Below are positions 54,126 to 63,934 of a stretch of DNA of 64,000 nt, in pieces; position 1 is the stretch's first letter; every line of letters begins with the position of its first letter. A program made the translations under genes and the position numbers. The notes below the pieces were generated by a model. It saw nothing but the letters and a program-made list of their open reading frames with translations, made no database searches and was not told the origin of the DNA. The DNA is from Streptomyces sp. JHA26 (GTDB lineage: Bacteria; Actinomycetota; Actinomycetes; Streptomycetales; Streptomycetaceae): assembly GCF_002005565.1 (NCBI RefSeq), contig NZ_BDJC01000021.1, positions 1 through 64,000 on the forward strand. The letters run 5' to 3'.

Positions 54126-55064
54126 TCAGCCCTCGCCCTCCCGCTCGGCCAGGAACCGTTCGAACTCGCGTCCGATCTCGTCCGCCGACGGGATCTCGAC
54201 CGGCTCGGCGAGCATGTTGCCCCGGGTCTGGGCGCCCGCGGCGGCGTCGTACTGGTGCTCCAGTCCCTGGACGAGCGCGGTGAGTTCCTCGTCGCCCTCC
54301 TGGATCTGCCGGTCGATCTCGGTCTGGGTGCGGTGCGCCTCCGTGCGCAGGGAGTGCGCGACGCCGGGCAGGACCAGTCCGGTCGCCGCCGTGATGGCCT
54401 CCAGGACGGTCAGTGCCGCGTCCGGGTAGGCGGAGCGGGCGATGTAGTGCGGCACGTGCGCGGCGACGCCCAGGACCTCGTGGCCGGCCTGCATGAGCCG
54501 GTACTCGACGAGCGCCTCGGCGCTGCCGGGGACCTGTGCCTCCTCGAAGGGGCTGCGGTGGCCCGGGACGAGGTCGGTGCGGTTGCCGTGCGGGGTGATG
54601 CCGACGGGGCGGGTGTGCGGGACGCCCATGGGGATGCCGTGGAAGTTGACCGAGAGGCGGACGCCGAGCCGCTCGACGATCTGCCGCACGGCGGCGGCGA
54701 AGCGCTCCCACTCGACGTCCGGTTCGGGGCCCGACAGCAGCAGGAAGGGCGCTCCGGTGGCGTCCTGGACGAGCCGCACCTCGATGGTGGGCTCCTCGTA
54801 GTCGGTCCAGGTGTCGCGCTTGAAGGTCAACAGCGGGCGGCGGGCCCGGTAGTCCACGAGCCGGTCGTGGTCGAAGCGGGCGACGACCTGGTGGGGAAGC
54901 GAGTCGAGCACCTGGTCGACGATCTGGTCGCCGGTCTCGCCGGCGTCGATGTAACCGTCGAAGTGGTAGAGCATGACCAGCCCGGCCGACTCCTGGGCGA
55001 GTGCCGTGTCGACCACGGCCAGGCCCTTCGGCTCCCACGCGTACAAACCCTGCGGATCAAGCAC
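54126..55064 (-). CDS. PAC2-family protein (proteasome assembly chaperone fold)
   Basis: The 312-residue protein has the PAC2 layout: [26 protein letters not shown] (in parts), [50 protein letters not shown] and [31 protein letters not shown]2 proteins in archaea and eukaryotes help proteasome assembly; actinobacterial versions are uncharacterised. GTG at 55064 with GGGAG 8 bases upstream. It is transcribed after rpsA, behind a terminator, so it has its own promoter. Confidence 0.87.
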   Translation of the reverse strand: MLDPQGLYAWEPKGLAVVDTALAQESAGLVMLYHFDGYIDAGETGDQIVDQVLDSLPHQVVARFDHDRLVDYRARRPLLTFKRDTWTDYEEPTIEVRLVQDATGAPFLLLSGPEPDVEWERFAAAVRQIVERLGVRLSVNFHGIPMGVPHTRPVGITPHGNRTDLVPGHRSPFEEAQVPGSAEALVEYRLMQAGHEVLGVAAHVPHYIARSAYPDAALTVLEAITAATGLVLPGVAHSLRTEAHRTQTEIDRQIQEGDEELTALVQGLEHQYDAAAGAQTRGNMLAEPVEIPSADEIGREFERFLAEREGEG

Positions 55065-55170
55065 AGTGACCGCTCCCCTCCTGGTGTCCGTACGTCACAA
55101 CGCCCCCGCGGGGACGGGCATTCCCGGTGCGGGGCGCTGTGATCTTGACAGCGGGGGCGTCACCGGGGCA

Positions 55171-55211
55171 ACACCGAAGGGCCGTACCTCGAAAGGTACG
55201 GCCCTCGGTGT
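55171..55211 (-). terminator. Terminator after rpsA
   Basis: An 18- to 19-base stem with one bulged A (55171-55189 with 55194-55211) and a CGAA loop begins 29 bases after the rpsA stop codon. It is a strong hairpin fit for a highly expressed gene. Confidence 0.85.
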
Positions 55212-55239
55212 CAACGGTCAGGCCTCAGCGGCCCGCGTG

Positions 55240-56739
55240 TCAGCTCTGGCCGCCGGCCAGCTTCTCGCGGAGCGCGGCGAGCGCCTCGTCCGACGCCAGG
55301 GCGCCGGAGTTGTCGCCACCCTCGGAGGAGTACGAGCCGCCACCGGACGCGGCCGGAGCCGCACCCGCGGTGTCGCCACCCTCGGCAGCGGCCTTCTCGT
55401 CCGCCTCGCGGGACTTGATGACCTGCGCCTGGTGCTGCTCGAAGCGCTGCTGCGCCTCGGCGTACTGGGTCTCCCAGGCCTCGCGCTGAGCCTCGTAGCC
55501 CTCGAGCCAGTCGTTGGTCTCGGGGTCGAAGCCCTCGGGGTAGATGTAGTTGCCCTGGTCGTCGTAGGACGCGGCCATGCCGTACAGGGTCGGGTCGAAC
55601 TCGACCGCCGACGGGTCGGCACCGAAGGCCTCGTTGGCCTGCTTCAGCGAGAGGCTGATGCGGCGACGCTCGAGGTCGATGTCGATGACCTTGACGAAGA
55701 TCTCGTCGTTGACCTGGACGACCTGCTCCGGGATCTCCACGTGGCGCTCGGCCAGCTCGGAGATGTGGACCAGACCCTCGATGCCCTCGTCGACGCGGAC
55801 GAACGCACCGAACGGAACCAGCTTCGTGACCTTGCCGGGCACGACCTGGCCGATCTGGTGGGTGCGGGCGAACTGCTGCCACGGGTCTTCCTGGGTCGCC
55901 TTCAGCGACAGGGAGACGCGCTCGCGGTCCATGTCGACGTCGAGGACCTCGACGGTGACCTCCTGGCCGACCTCGACGACCTCGGACGGGTGGTCGATGT
56001 GCTTCCAGGACAGCTCGGAGACGTGGACCAGACCGTCGACGCCACCCAGGTCCACGAAGGCACCGAAGTTGACGATCGAGGAGACGACGCCGGAACGGAC
56101 CTGACCCTTCTGGAGGGTGGTGAGGAACGTCTGGCGGACCTCGGACTGGGTCTGCTCCAGCCAGGCACGGCGGGACAGGACCACGTTGTTGCGGTTCTTG
56201 TCCAGCTCGATGATCTTCGCCTCGAGCTCCTTGCCCACGTAGGGCTGGAGGTCGCGGACGCGGCGCATCTCGACGAGGGAGGCCGGCAGGAAGCCACGGA
56301 GGCCGATGTCGAGGATGAGACCACCCTTGACGACCTCGATGACGGTACCGGTGACGATGCCGTCCTCTTCCTTGATCTTCTCGATCGTGCCCCAGGCCCG
56401 CTCGTACTGGGCGCGCTTCTTCGAGAGGATCAGGCGGCCTTCCTTGTCCTCCTTCTGGAGGACGAGGGCCTCGATCTCGTCACCGACGGCGACGACCTCG
56501 TTGGGGTCGACATCGTGCTTGATCGAGAGCTCGCGGCTCGGGATGACACCTTCGGTCTTGTAACCGATGTCGAGCAGGACCTCGTCCCGGTCGACCTTCA
56601 CGATGACGCCGTCGACGATGTCGCCGTCGTTGAAGTACTTGATCGTCTCGTCGATCGCGGCGAGGAAGGCTTCCTCGTTACCGATGTCGTTGACCGCAAC
56701 CTGCGGGGTGGTGGCGGTGGTCTCGGTGCTGCTCGTCAT
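55240..56739 (-). CDS. rpsA: 30S ribosomal protein S1
   Basis: S1 binds mRNA at the 30S subunit. The 499-residue product has four S1 domains, near residues 36-105, 123-188, 209-277 and 294-363 (for example GDIVDGVIVKVDRDEVLLDI, GQVRSGVVSSIVNFGAFVDL, GQVVPGKVTKLVPFGAFVRV), fewer than the six of E. coli, as usual in actinobacteria. The C-terminal ~130 residues are acidic and Gly/Ser/Ala-rich. ATG at 56739 with GGAGCCC about 10 bases upstream. A canonical promoter (56938-56966) lies almost 200 bases before the start, so a long leader precedes the gene. Confidence 0.97.
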   Translation of the reverse strand: MTSSTETTATTPQVAVNDIGNEEAFLAAIDETIKYFNDGDIVDGVIVKVDRDEVLLDIGYKTEGVIPSRELSIKHDVDPNEVVAVGDEIEALVLQKEDKEGRLILSKKRAQYERAWGTIEKIKEEDGIVTGTVIEVVKGGLILDIGLRGFLPASLVEMRRVRDLQPYVGKELEAKIIELDKNRNNVVLSRRAWLEQTQSEVRQTFLTTLQKGQVRSGVVSSIVNFGAFVDLGGVDGLVHVSELSWKHIDHPSEVVEVGQEVTVEVLDVDMDRERVSLSLKATQEDPWQQFARTHQIGQVVPGKVTKLVPFGAFVRVDEGIEGLVHISELAERHVEIPEQVVQVNDEIFVKVIDIDLERRRISLSLKQANEAFGADPSAVEFDPTLYGMAASYDDQGNYIYPEGFDPETNDWLEGYEAQREAWETQYAEAQQRFEQHQAQVIKSREADEKAAAEGGDTAGAAPAASGGGSYSSEGGDNSGALASDEALAALREKLAGGQS

Positions 56740-56937
56740 GTGGGAAAGGGCTCCGGTACGGACATTGAAGTCGTAGGTACTGCTTACGCCGGGAGCCCGT
56801 TTCGCTCTGCAGAAGCCGGACAGCCAAGTAAGCGTCACCGAAAATCACTGGCGACGCCTCGAGAACCGAGGGGACATACAACAGATGCGAGCGCGACCTG
56901 CTACGTCTGAGGTGCGCAGGCCCGCAGCGCAACTTGT

Positions 56938-56966
56938 AGCATACGGGGGCGGCCGGGCATGGTCAA
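56938..56966 (-). promoter_or_regulatory. Strong housekeeping promoter of rpsA
   Basis: On the minus strand TTGACC (56961-56966) and TATGCT (56938-56943) are exactly 17 bases apart, close to the HrdB consensus. The predicted start near 56931 gives a leader of about 190 bases, with room for control by S1 itself. Confidence 0.8.
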
Positions 56967-57129
56967 TGCGCGAAGCCGCCCACCCGGGGCGGATCGCCCT
57001 ATATCCGGCACAAGAACCGCCTTTCGGGGCCGCGCGGAACTCCTGGAGTCCCGTGCGCGACGCCCGGGACGGGCCCGGCCGGAAGAGCCGCAGACTAGTA
57101 CGAGGGAGCCGGTCATCCAAGAGCCCGTA

Positions 57130-57939
57130 GTGTCCGAAGCCGGAGAGACCGAACCCGAGGCCACCCGGCGTGCCGCCGGTGTCACGGAGAGCGCCCGCGC
57201 CAATCGCGGCTGGTGGGACCGGAACGCGGACGAGTACCAGACCGAACACGGCACCTTCCTCGGCGACGACCGCTTCGTGTGGTGCCCCGAGGGGCTGGAC
57301 GAGGTGGAGGCCGAGCTGCTCGGCCCGACGGAGGAGCTGAAGGGCAAGGACGTCCTGGAGATCGGCGCAGGCGCCGCCCAGTGCGCGCGCTGGCTGGCCG
57401 GTCAGGGCGCGCGTCCGGTGGCCCTGGACCTCTCCCACCGCCAGCTCCAGCACGCGCTGCGCATCGGCGGGTCGTTCCCGCTGGTCTGCGCCGACGCCGC
57501 CGTGCTGCCCTTCGCGGACGGCTCCTTCGACCTGGCCTGCTCGGCGTACGGGGCGCTGCCGTTCGTCGCCGATCCGCGGCTGGTGCTGCGGGAGGTGCGC
57601 CGGGTGCTGCGGCCCGGGGGCCGCTTCGTCTTCTCCGTCACGCACCCGCTGCGCTGGGCCTTCCCGGACGAGCCGGGCCCCGAGGGCCTGTCGGTGTCCG
57701 CCTCGTACTTCGACCGCACGCCGTACGTCGAGCAGGACGAGGAGGGCGTCGCGGTGTACGTCGAGCACCACAGGACGCTCGGCGACCGGGTCCGGGACGT
57801 CGTCACGTCGGGGTTCCGGCTGGTGGACCTGGTGGAGCCGGAGTGGCCGGACTGGAACACCTCGGAGTGGGGCGGCTGGTCCCCGCTGCGCGGGCACCTG
57901 ATCCCCGGCACGGCGATCTTCGTGTGCGAGCGCGACTGA
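57130..57939 (+). CDS. SAM-dependent methyltransferase (UbiE/MenG-like)
   Basis: The 269-residue protein has DVLEIGAGAAQCARWLAGQG as motif I, PVALDLSHRQLQHALRIG and FPLVCADAAVLPFADGSFDLACSAYGALPF, and LREVRRVLRPGGRFVFSVTHP. WWDRNADEYQTEHG near the N-terminus is typical of this class. The GTG at 57130 is a choice by similarity, because the conserved part begins shortly after it; an ATG at 56959 would add 57 weakly supported residues. It is divergent from rpsA and precedes hrpB by 61 bases. Confidence 0.82.
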   Translation: MSEAGETEPEATRRAAGVTESARANRGWWDRNADEYQTEHGTFLGDDRFVWCPEGLDEVEAELLGPTEELKGKDVLEIGAGAAQCARWLAGQGARPVALDLSHRQLQHALRIGGSFPLVCADAAVLPFADGSFDLACSAYGALPFVADPRLVLREVRRVLRPGGRFVFSVTHPLRWAFPDEPGPEGLSVSASYFDRTPYVEQDEEGVAVYVEHHRTLGDRVRDVVTSGFRLVDLVEPEWPDWNTSEWGGWSPLRGHLIPGTAIFVCERD

Positions 57940-58000
57940 CCCGCCCGCGCCGGGCACGCGCGCGTGGAGGGCGGTTCCACCGGCGTACGACACTGGGGGC

Positions 58001-60586
58001 GTGATCCGTTACGACGCCCTGGAGGCGCTGCCCGTACGCGGTGCCCTGCCCGCTCTGCACGACGCCCTGGAGGGACACGGCACCGCGGTGCTGGTCGCGC
58101 CGCCCGGCACCGGCAAGACGACGCTGGTGCCGCTCGCGCTGGCCGGCCTGCTCGGCGAGGGGCCCGCGCGGCGCGTGGTCGTGGCCGAGCCCCGGCGGAT
58201 CGCGGCACGGGCGGCGGCCCGGCGGATGGCGTGGCTGCTGGGCGAGACGCCCGGCGCGAGCGTCGGGTACACCGTGCGCGGCGAGCGGGTGGTCGGGCGG
58301 CACACGCGCGTGGAGGTCGTCACCACCGGTGTCCTGTTGCAGCGGCTCCAGCGGGACCAGGAGCTGGCCGGCGTCGACGCGGTCGTGCTCGACGAGTGCC
58401 ACGAACGGCATCTGGACGCGGACACGACGGTGGCGTTCCTGTGGGACGTGCGGCAGGCGCTGCGGCCGGAGCTGCGGCTGGTGGCCGCGTCCGCGACGAC
58501 CGACGCGGAGGGCTGGGCCCGGCTGCTGGGCGGGGCGCCGGTCGTCGAGGCGCACGGCGTGTCGTACCCCGTGGAGGTGGTGTGGGCGCCGCCCGCCCGC
58601 CCGGTCCGGCCGCCGCACGGGATGCGGGTCGACCCGGCGCTGCTCTCCCACGTGGCCTCGGTGGTGCGGCGGGCGCTGGCCGAGCGGGACGGGGACGTGC
58701 TGTGCTTCCTGCCGGGCGTCGGGGAGATCGCCCGGGTGGCTGGGCAGCTGTCCGGGCCGGGGGACGTGGAGGTGCTCCAGGTGCACGGGCGGGCGCCGGC
58801 CGCCGTGCAGGACGCGGTGCTGTCCCCCGGTTCGCGGCGCCGGGTGGTGCTGGCGACCTCGGTGGCGGAGTCGTCGCTGACCGTGCCGGGCGTGCGGGTG
58901 GTGGTGGACGCGGGGCTGGCACGCGAACCGCGTGTGGACCACGCGCGCGGCCTGAGCGCGCTGACGACGGTACGGGCCTCGCGCGCGGCGGCACGACAGC
59001 GGGCCGGGCGGGCGGGACGTGAGGCGCCGGGCGCGGTGTACCGCTGCTGGGCGGAGGCGGAGGACGCCAGGCTGCCGGCCTTCCCGGCGCCGGAGATCAA
59101 GGTGGCCGACCTGACGGCGTTCGCCCTCCAGGCGGCGTGCTGGGGCGATCCGGACGCGACCGGGCTGGCGCTGCTGGATCCGCCGCCGGGCGGGGCGATG
59201 GCGGCGGCGCGGTCGGTGCTGACGGCCGTGGGCGCGGTGGACGCGGCCGGGCGGGCCACGGAGCGGGGCGTACGGCTGTCGCGGCTGGGGGTGCATCCCC
59301 GCCTGGGGCGGGCGCTGCTCGACGCGGGCGCCTCGGACGCGGTGGCGGAGGTGGTCGCGCTGCTCGGCGAGGAGCCGCCGCGGGAGTACGGGGACGACCT
59401 GGCGTCCGCGCTGCGGGCGGCCCGGCGCGGGGGTGACGCCTACGGAGCGCGGTGGCGGACGGAGGTACGACGTCTGCGGGCCGCCGCGCGGTCCGGCGCG
59501 CCCGTCGACGGGGAGGGGGGCGCCGCCGCGCGACTCGGTGTGCCCGGCGGGGCGGACGCCGCCGCGGGCAGGGGGGAGGCGGCCCTCGGCAAGTCGGAGG
59601 ACGAGGTCGTGGGGCTCGTGGCCGCGCTGGCGTTCCCCGAGCGGGTGGCCAGGAAGGACGGTGGTTCGTACCTGATGGTGTCCGGAACGCGGGCGGAGCT
59701 GCCGGAGGGGTCCGGGCTGCGCGGGGCGCCGTGGATCGCCGTGGCCGTGGCCGACCGGCCGGTGGGCAGGGGGCACGCGCGCGTGCGGCTCGGCGCGGTC
59801 GTCGACGAGGCGACGGCACGGCTGGCGGCGGGTGCCCTGCTGACGGAGCGGGACGAGGTCCACTGGGCCGGCGGTGACGTGGTGGCCCGGCGGGTCGAGC
59901 GGCTCGGCGCCGTCGAACTGTCGGTGGGGCCGCCCGCCGACGCCGGACCCGGCCTCGTACGGGACGCGCTGCTGGAGGGGCTGCGGCGGGAAGGGCTCGG
60001 ACTGCTGCACTGGTCGGCCGATGCGCGGGTGCTGCGGCAACGGCTCGCGTTCCTGCGGCGCCGCCTGGGCGAGCCCTGGCCGGACGTCTCGGACGACGCG
60101 CTCCACGCGCGCGTGGACGAGTGGCTGGAGCCGGAGCTCGGCCGGGCCCGGCGGCGGGCCGACCTGGCGCGGATCGACGCCGGGCAGGCGCTGACGCGAT
60201 TGCTGCCCTGGGCGTCGGGCGAGGCGGCGCGGCTGGACGAACTCGCCCCGGAGCGGATCACCGTGCCCAGCGGTTCCAGGATCCGGATCGACTACGGCGA
60301 TCCCGGGCAGCCCGTCCTCGCGGTGAAGGTGCAGGAGGTGTTCGGGCTGGAGCGGTCGCCGGAGATCGCCGGGGTGCCGCTGCTCGTCCACCTCCTCTCC
60401 CCCGCCGGCCGGCCGGCCGCGGTCACGGCCGACCTGGCCTCCTTCTGGAAGGACGGCTACAAGGGCGTACGGGCGGAGCTGCGCGGCCGCTACCCGAAGC
60501 ATCCGTGGCCCGAGGACCCGGCCACGGCCGAGCCGACGCGGCACACGAAGGCGCGACTCGGGCGGGAGTCCGCGTCCGGGTCGTGA
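58001..60586 (+). CDS. hrpB: ATP-dependent helicase HrpB
   Basis: HrpB is a DEAH-type RNA helicase of unclear role in bacteria. The 861-residue product has Walker A APPGTGKTT near residues 33-41, the DEXH box DECHERHLDADTTVAF (DECH), motif III SATTD, HGRAPAAVQDAVL, motif VI QRAGRAGREAPGAVYR, and the HrpB-specific C-terminal domain ending near FWKDGYKGVRAELRGRYPKHPWPEDP (cited in parts). The GTG at 58001 is the only start that places the family N-terminus (MIRYDALEALPVRGALP) properly. It is convergent with the lytic transglycosylase gene. Confidence 0.94.
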   Translation: MIRYDALEALPVRGALPALHDALEGHGTAVLVAPPGTGKTTLVPLALAGLLGEGPARRVVVAEPRRIAARAAARRMAWLLGETPGASVGYTVRGERVVGRHTRVEVVTTGVLLQRLQRDQELAGVDAVVLDECHERHLDADTTVAFLWDVRQALRPELRLVAASATTDAEGWARLLGGAPVVEAHGVSYPVEVVWAPPARPVRPPHGMRVDPALLSHVASVVRRALAERDGDVLCFLPGVGEIARVAGQLSGPGDVEVLQVHGRAPAAVQDAVLSPGSRRRVVLATSVAESSLTVPGVRVVVDAGLAREPRVDHARGLSALTTVRASRAAARQRAGRAGREAPGAVYRCWAEAEDARLPAFPAPEIKVADLTAFALQAACWGDPDATGLALLDPPPGGAMAAARSVLTAVGAVDAAGRATERGVRLSRLGVHPRLGRALLDAGASDAVAEVVALLGEEPPREYGDDLASALRAARRGGDAYGARWRTEVRRLRAAARSGAPVDGEGGAAARLGVPGGADAAAGRGEAALGKSEDEVVGLVAALAFPERVARKDGGSYLMVSGTRAELPEGSGLRGAPWIAVAVADRPVGRGHARVRLGAVVDEATARLAAGALLTERDEVHWAGGDVVARRVERLGAVELSVGPPADAGPGLVRDALLEGLRREGLGLLHWSADARVLRQRLAFLRRRLGEPWPDVSDDALHARVDEWLEPELGRARRRADLARIDAGQALTRLLPWASGEAARLDELAPERITVPSGSRIRIDYGDPGQPVLAVKVQEVFGLERSPEIAGVPLLVHLLSPAGRPAAVTADLASFWKDGYKGVRAELRGRYPKHPWPEDPATAEPTRHTKARLGRESASGS

Positions 60587-60674
60587 CGGCTCCCGCCGCC
60601 GCACGGCCGCCGGGCCGAGGGCGCCCCGTCGCGGGCGGCGGCGGGGCGACCTCGGCGCCCGGTCCTGCGGACGC

Positions 60675-62483
60675 CTACGCGGTGGGTCCGGTCGACGGTT
60701 CGGCGGAGGGACTCGGCGAGGCGTCGGGGGACGACCCGGTGGACGGGCTCGGTGACGGCTCGGTCTCGGCCTTCGTCACCTCCAGCTGGACGTCGAGCGT
60801 GGCACCGCCCGCGGTGGTGAGGCGCAGCACGAACGTGCCGGCGGTGTCGTCCGCGTACAGCTTCGGCAGCGTCAGCCGGCCCTCGGCGTCGGTCGTCAGG
60901 CCGCTCAGGGTGCGGACGGCCTTGCCGTCGGCGTCCTTGAAGTAGGGGCCCTTGTCGTTCTCGGCCGGGTCGGCCGCCGACATGACGAGCGTGGCGGTGA
61001 CGGCGACCTTGTCCGCGACGGCGCCCTTGTACGTCGCCCTCACCTCGACCCGGTCCGCGAACTCGCCGCCCGCGGTGCAGGTGAGCACCGTCTCGCCGGT
61101 GCGGGTGAGGGCGTCGGCGACGCGCTCGGTGACGGTGGCCCGGTAGTCGAGACCGGCGACCATGCGGCCGACGACGGTGGCCCGGACCGTGAACGCGCCG
61201 GTCTTCTCACCGGCCCGGAGCGCGGGTGCCACGGCCACTCCGGTGCTGCCGGTGACGACGGTGGCGACCTGCTCGCCGCCGGCGAAGGCGGCGTCCGTGT
61301 CCCCGAGGATCGTGAAGCGGATCCGGACCTTGGCGACGGCCTCGCCGCTCTTCGTCTCGGCGCGGGTGCTGATCCGCCCGTCGAACGCGTCGCCCGCGGT
61401 GGCGGTGAGGCCGGAGGCGCCGGCGTTCTCCAGGTGGTCCACCGTGTCGGTGGGGGTGGGCGGCGTCGTCGTCGGCGGCGGGGTGGGGCTGGGTGAACCG
61501 GTGCCGGGCGACGTGGGCTCGGCGGGGCCGGTCGAGCCGCCCGGGGCCTGCGTCGACGTGCCGGGCTTCTGCGGTGCCGTGGACGGTGCCGTGGGCCGGC
61601 CGGGGGCGCCGGTGACTCCGGGAGACGGGCTCGGCCCGGTCACGGCGGAGCCGTCGTCGCTGCGGCCGACCGGCAGGGTGCCGGTGCCGTCCGGGACCTC
61701 GTGGGTGCCCTTGCGGTAGTACTCCAGCCAGGACAGGACCGTGCGCAGGTAGTCCTGCGAGTTGTTGTAGCTGAGGATCGCGCGGTCGAGGTCCGCCTGG
61801 ACGGACAGGTCCCAGCCGTTGCGGCACAGGTAGTGACCGGCGGCGAGGGCGGCGTCGTAGACGTTGTTGGGGTCCTTCGCGCCGTCACCGTTGCCGTCGC
61901 GGCCCGCCCAGGCCCAGGTGGACGGGATGAACTGCATGGGGCCGACGGCGTTGTCGTAGCTGCTGTTGCCGTCGTAGGCGCCGCCGTCGGTGTCCTTGAT
62001 GAGCGCGAAGCCGTTGCCGTCGAGCTGCGGGCCGATGATCCGGCCGATGGTGGTGCCGTCGGCGTCGACACGGCCGCCGCGGGCCTGGCCGGACTCCACA
62101 TTGCCGATGGCGGCGAGGAGTTGCCACGGGAGGTTGCAGCCGGGCTTGGCCTCGCGCAGCGCCGACTCGGCCTTCCTGTAGGCGTCGAGGACGGTCGCGG
62201 GGATGCCCGCCTCGGCGGGGCCCCGGGACACGGGGGTGCCGACGGTGGGTGCGGGGCTCGGGCTGTTGAGCGGCGGCAGGTCCGTGTAGTACGGCGAGTT
62301 GCCGGTGGCGCTGTCGTCGGAGGCCGCGGAGGGCGACGGCATGCTGTCGGCGGTGGTCCGTCTGCCGTTGCCGTCCGCCGTCACGTCGGGAGCCTGGGAC
62401 GCGGACAGGGCCGCGACCGCGACCGCCGCGACGGTGGTGGTGACCGCCGCCTTGCGGAGTCTCCTGTCGAACTGCGCCGCCAT
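60675..62483 (-). CDS. Secreted lytic transglycosylase with C-terminal beta domains
   Basis: The 602-residue protein begins with a signal sequence (AAVTTTVAAVAVAALSAS) and has a transglycosylase core near residues 100-260: NLPWQLLAAIGNVESGQARG, with the catalytic glutamate, NAVGPMQFIPSTWAWAGRDG, and a calcium-like GNGDGAKDPNNVYDAALAAG, HYLC and ILSYNNSQDYLRTVLSW. A Ser/Pro/Thr-rich linker (about 280-360) leads to repeated Ig-like domains, and the tail is Ser/Pro-rich. It cuts glycan strands in the cell wall. GGGGAGGGG lies 9 bases before the ATG. It is divergent from the DUF4184 gene. Confidence 0.9.
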   Translation of the reverse strand: MAAQFDRRLRKAAVTTTVAAVAVAALSASQAPDVTADGNGRRTTADSMPSPSAASDDSATGNSPYYTDLPPLNSPSPAPTVGTPVSRGPAEAGIPATVLDAYRKAESALREAKPGCNLPWQLLAAIGNVESGQARGGRVDADGTTIGRIIGPQLDGNGFALIKDTDGGAYDGNSSYDNAVGPMQFIPSTWAWAGRDGNGDGAKDPNNVYDAALAAGHYLCRNGWDLSVQADLDRAILSYNNSQDYLRTVLSWLEYYRKGTHEVPDGTGTLPVGRSDDGSAVTGPSPSPGVTGAPGRPTAPSTAPQKPGTSTQAPGGSTGPAEPTSPGTGSPSPTPPPTTTPPTPTDTVDHLENAGASGLTATAGDAFDGRISTRAETKSGEAVAKVRIRFTILGDTDAAFAGGEQVATVVTGSTGVAVAPALRAGEKTGAFTVRATVVGRMVAGLDYRATVTERVADALTRTGETVLTCTAGGEFADRVEVRATYKGAVADKVAVTATLVMSAADPAENDKGPYFKDADGKAVRTLSGLTTDAEGRLTLPKLYADDTAGTFVLRLTTAGGATLDVQLEVTKAETEPSPSPSTGSSPDASPSPSAEPSTGPTA

Positions 62484-62745
62484 AGAGTGGCCCCTCCCCC
62501 GGACGTCCGCGCGTCCGTCTGCGTCGTCCGTCTCCGTCTGTCTTCGGCTGTCTTCGGCTGTGGTGCTCGCGCCGTGCCGGCCCCGTGGTGGCGCTCGCCC
62601 GAGCCGAGGGTCGCGCCACAACTTTCCGGACACGACGGTCGTCTGTTCGACCAGTACGGCGCCGCAGGCGACCCTACGGCAACTTGCTTTGCGCGGGCAC
62701 CCGTTCGTGCCCGATATTCACCACTTGGCCATACGAGGAGACGTG

Positions 62746-63621
62746 TTGCCTTTCACCCTCAGCCATGCGGCGGCCGTGCTGCCCGCCGTGCGCGGCGACG
62801 GATCCGGTCGGGGGCGCCTGGCGCCGGCCGTGCTGATCGCGGGGTCGTTCTCACCCGACATGACCTATTACGCGGCGAGTCTGCTGTCCGGAGCGATGGA
62901 ATTCGGGGACGTGACGCACTCGTTCGCGGGGGTCTTCTCGGTCGATGTGCTCATCGCCTGGGTGCTGGTGGGGCTGTGGCTCCTGGTGCGCGAGCCGTTG
63001 GTGGCGCTGCTGCCGCGGTCCCGGCAGGGGCGCGTCGCCGCTCTGCTGCGCTGCGGGGCGCCACGCGCGCGCGTGCGACCGTCCCTGGTGGTGCGGTGGT
63101 ACGTGTCGGCGGCGCTGGGCGCGCTGACGCACGTGGTGTGGGACGCGTTCACACATCTCGACCGGTGGGGGATGCGGGTGTTCCCCGTGCTGGGACGGGA
63201 GATCGCGGGCTCGCCGCTGTACTGGTACCTGCAGTACGGCGGTTCCGCGGTGGCCGCGGTGGTGATCGCCGTGTTCGTGGCGCGGGCGCTGCGCGGGCGG
63301 GCCCCGGCCGGTCCGCCGGGCGTCCCGGTGCTCTCGGCGCGGGACCGGTGGTGGGCCGGGGCGGTGCTCGGCGGCTGTGCGCTGGCCGGGGTGGTGCAGC
63401 GGACGACCCGGTGGTGGGAGTACCAAGGGTCGGTGGCCAAGCCCTGGGAGATCGTCCCGACGGTGTGCTTCGGGGCGGGCGCGGGGCTCGTACCGGGGCT
63501 GCTGCTGTGTGCCGTGGGGGTCAGGGTGTGGCGTCCGGTCCCCGCTCCCCGAAGCCCGGGAGACGTCGGTGCGGAGCCGGACCGCCGGGTCGCGCACCGG
63601 GGGTGTCGGCGGTCGCGGTGA
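62746..63621 (+). CDS. DUF4184 membrane protein
   Basis: The 291-residue protein starts MPFTLSHAAAVLPAVRG, the family N-terminus, and has several membrane segments with conserved residues SFSPDMTYYAASLL, THSFAGVFSVDVLIAWVLVGLW, LGALTHVVWDAFTHLDRWGM and SPLYWYLQYGGSAVAAVV. Histidines and aspartates in these stretches suggest a metal-dependent hydrolase-like membrane enzyme, but no function is established. The start is TTG, chosen because GAGGAG lies exactly 5 bases upstream and this places the family sequence at residue 1. Its 3' end overlaps the next gene on the other strand by 101 bases. Confidence 0.85.
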   Translation: MPFTLSHAAAVLPAVRGDGSGRGRLAPAVLIAGSFSPDMTYYAASLLSGAMEFGDVTHSFAGVFSVDVLIAWVLVGLWLLVREPLVALLPRSRQGRVAALLRCGAPRARVRPSLVVRWYVSAALGALTHVVWDAFTHLDRWGMRVFPVLGREIAGSPLYWYLQYGGSAVAAVVIAVFVARALRGRAPAGPPGVPVLSARDRWWAGAVLGGCALAGVVQRTTRWWEYQGSVAKPWEIVPTVCFGAGAGLVPGLLLCAVGVRVWRPVPAPRSPGDVGAEPDRRVAHRGCRRSR

Positions 63622-63934
63622 ACACGGTGAAGGTGTGGGCGGGGCGTGGCCGTGGCAGCAGGGTGAGGGCGAGCGCCAGGTAGCCGCGGGCCAGGTCGGC
63701 CCACAGGCGCCAGGCGGGAGTCTCGCGCGGGGTCGCGGCGGCGGGGTCCCGGCGGGCGAGTACGCGGCGGAGACCTGCCGCCGTGCGGCGCAGGGCCGTC
63801 GCGACGGTGGTGGGGATGCGGCCGGTGCTTGCGCCCGGCGCGAAGACCGGGACCGGGAGGAGTGGCACGCGGGCGGGTCCGTCTGTGCTTGCCCGTGCCG
63901 GTGTCGTCCGGTGGTGGAGCATGCGTATACCCAT
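63521..63934 (-). CDS. Small hypothetical basic protein
   Basis: The 137-residue product starts MGIRMLHHRTTPARAS and contains a segment that I believe recurs in other Streptomyces (ALRRTAAGLRRVLARRD, AWRLWADLARGYLALALTLL). The second half is Pro/Arg-rich. GAGGA lies 9 bases before the ATG. The function is unknown. It overlaps the 3' end of the DUF4184 gene on the opposite strand by 101 bases, which lowers confidence in its C-terminal part; either stop could be correct and both genes still real. Confidence 0.6.
   Translation of the reverse strand: MGIRMLHHRTTPARASTDGPARVPLLPVPVFAPGASTGRIPTTVATALRRTAAGLRRVLARRDPAAATPRETPAWRLWADLARGYLALALTLLPRPRPAHTFTVFTATADTPGARPGGPAPHRRLPGFGERGPDATP

Noticed and set aside
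57803-60604. Open frame of 933 codons opposite hrpB
   Set aside because: Arg/Pro/His-rich shadow of hrpB with no domain.
62484-62745. c-di-AMP (ydaO) riboswitch before the lytic transglycosylase
   Set aside because: Cell-wall hydrolase genes of Streptomyces often have one, but the conserved core elements are absent here.
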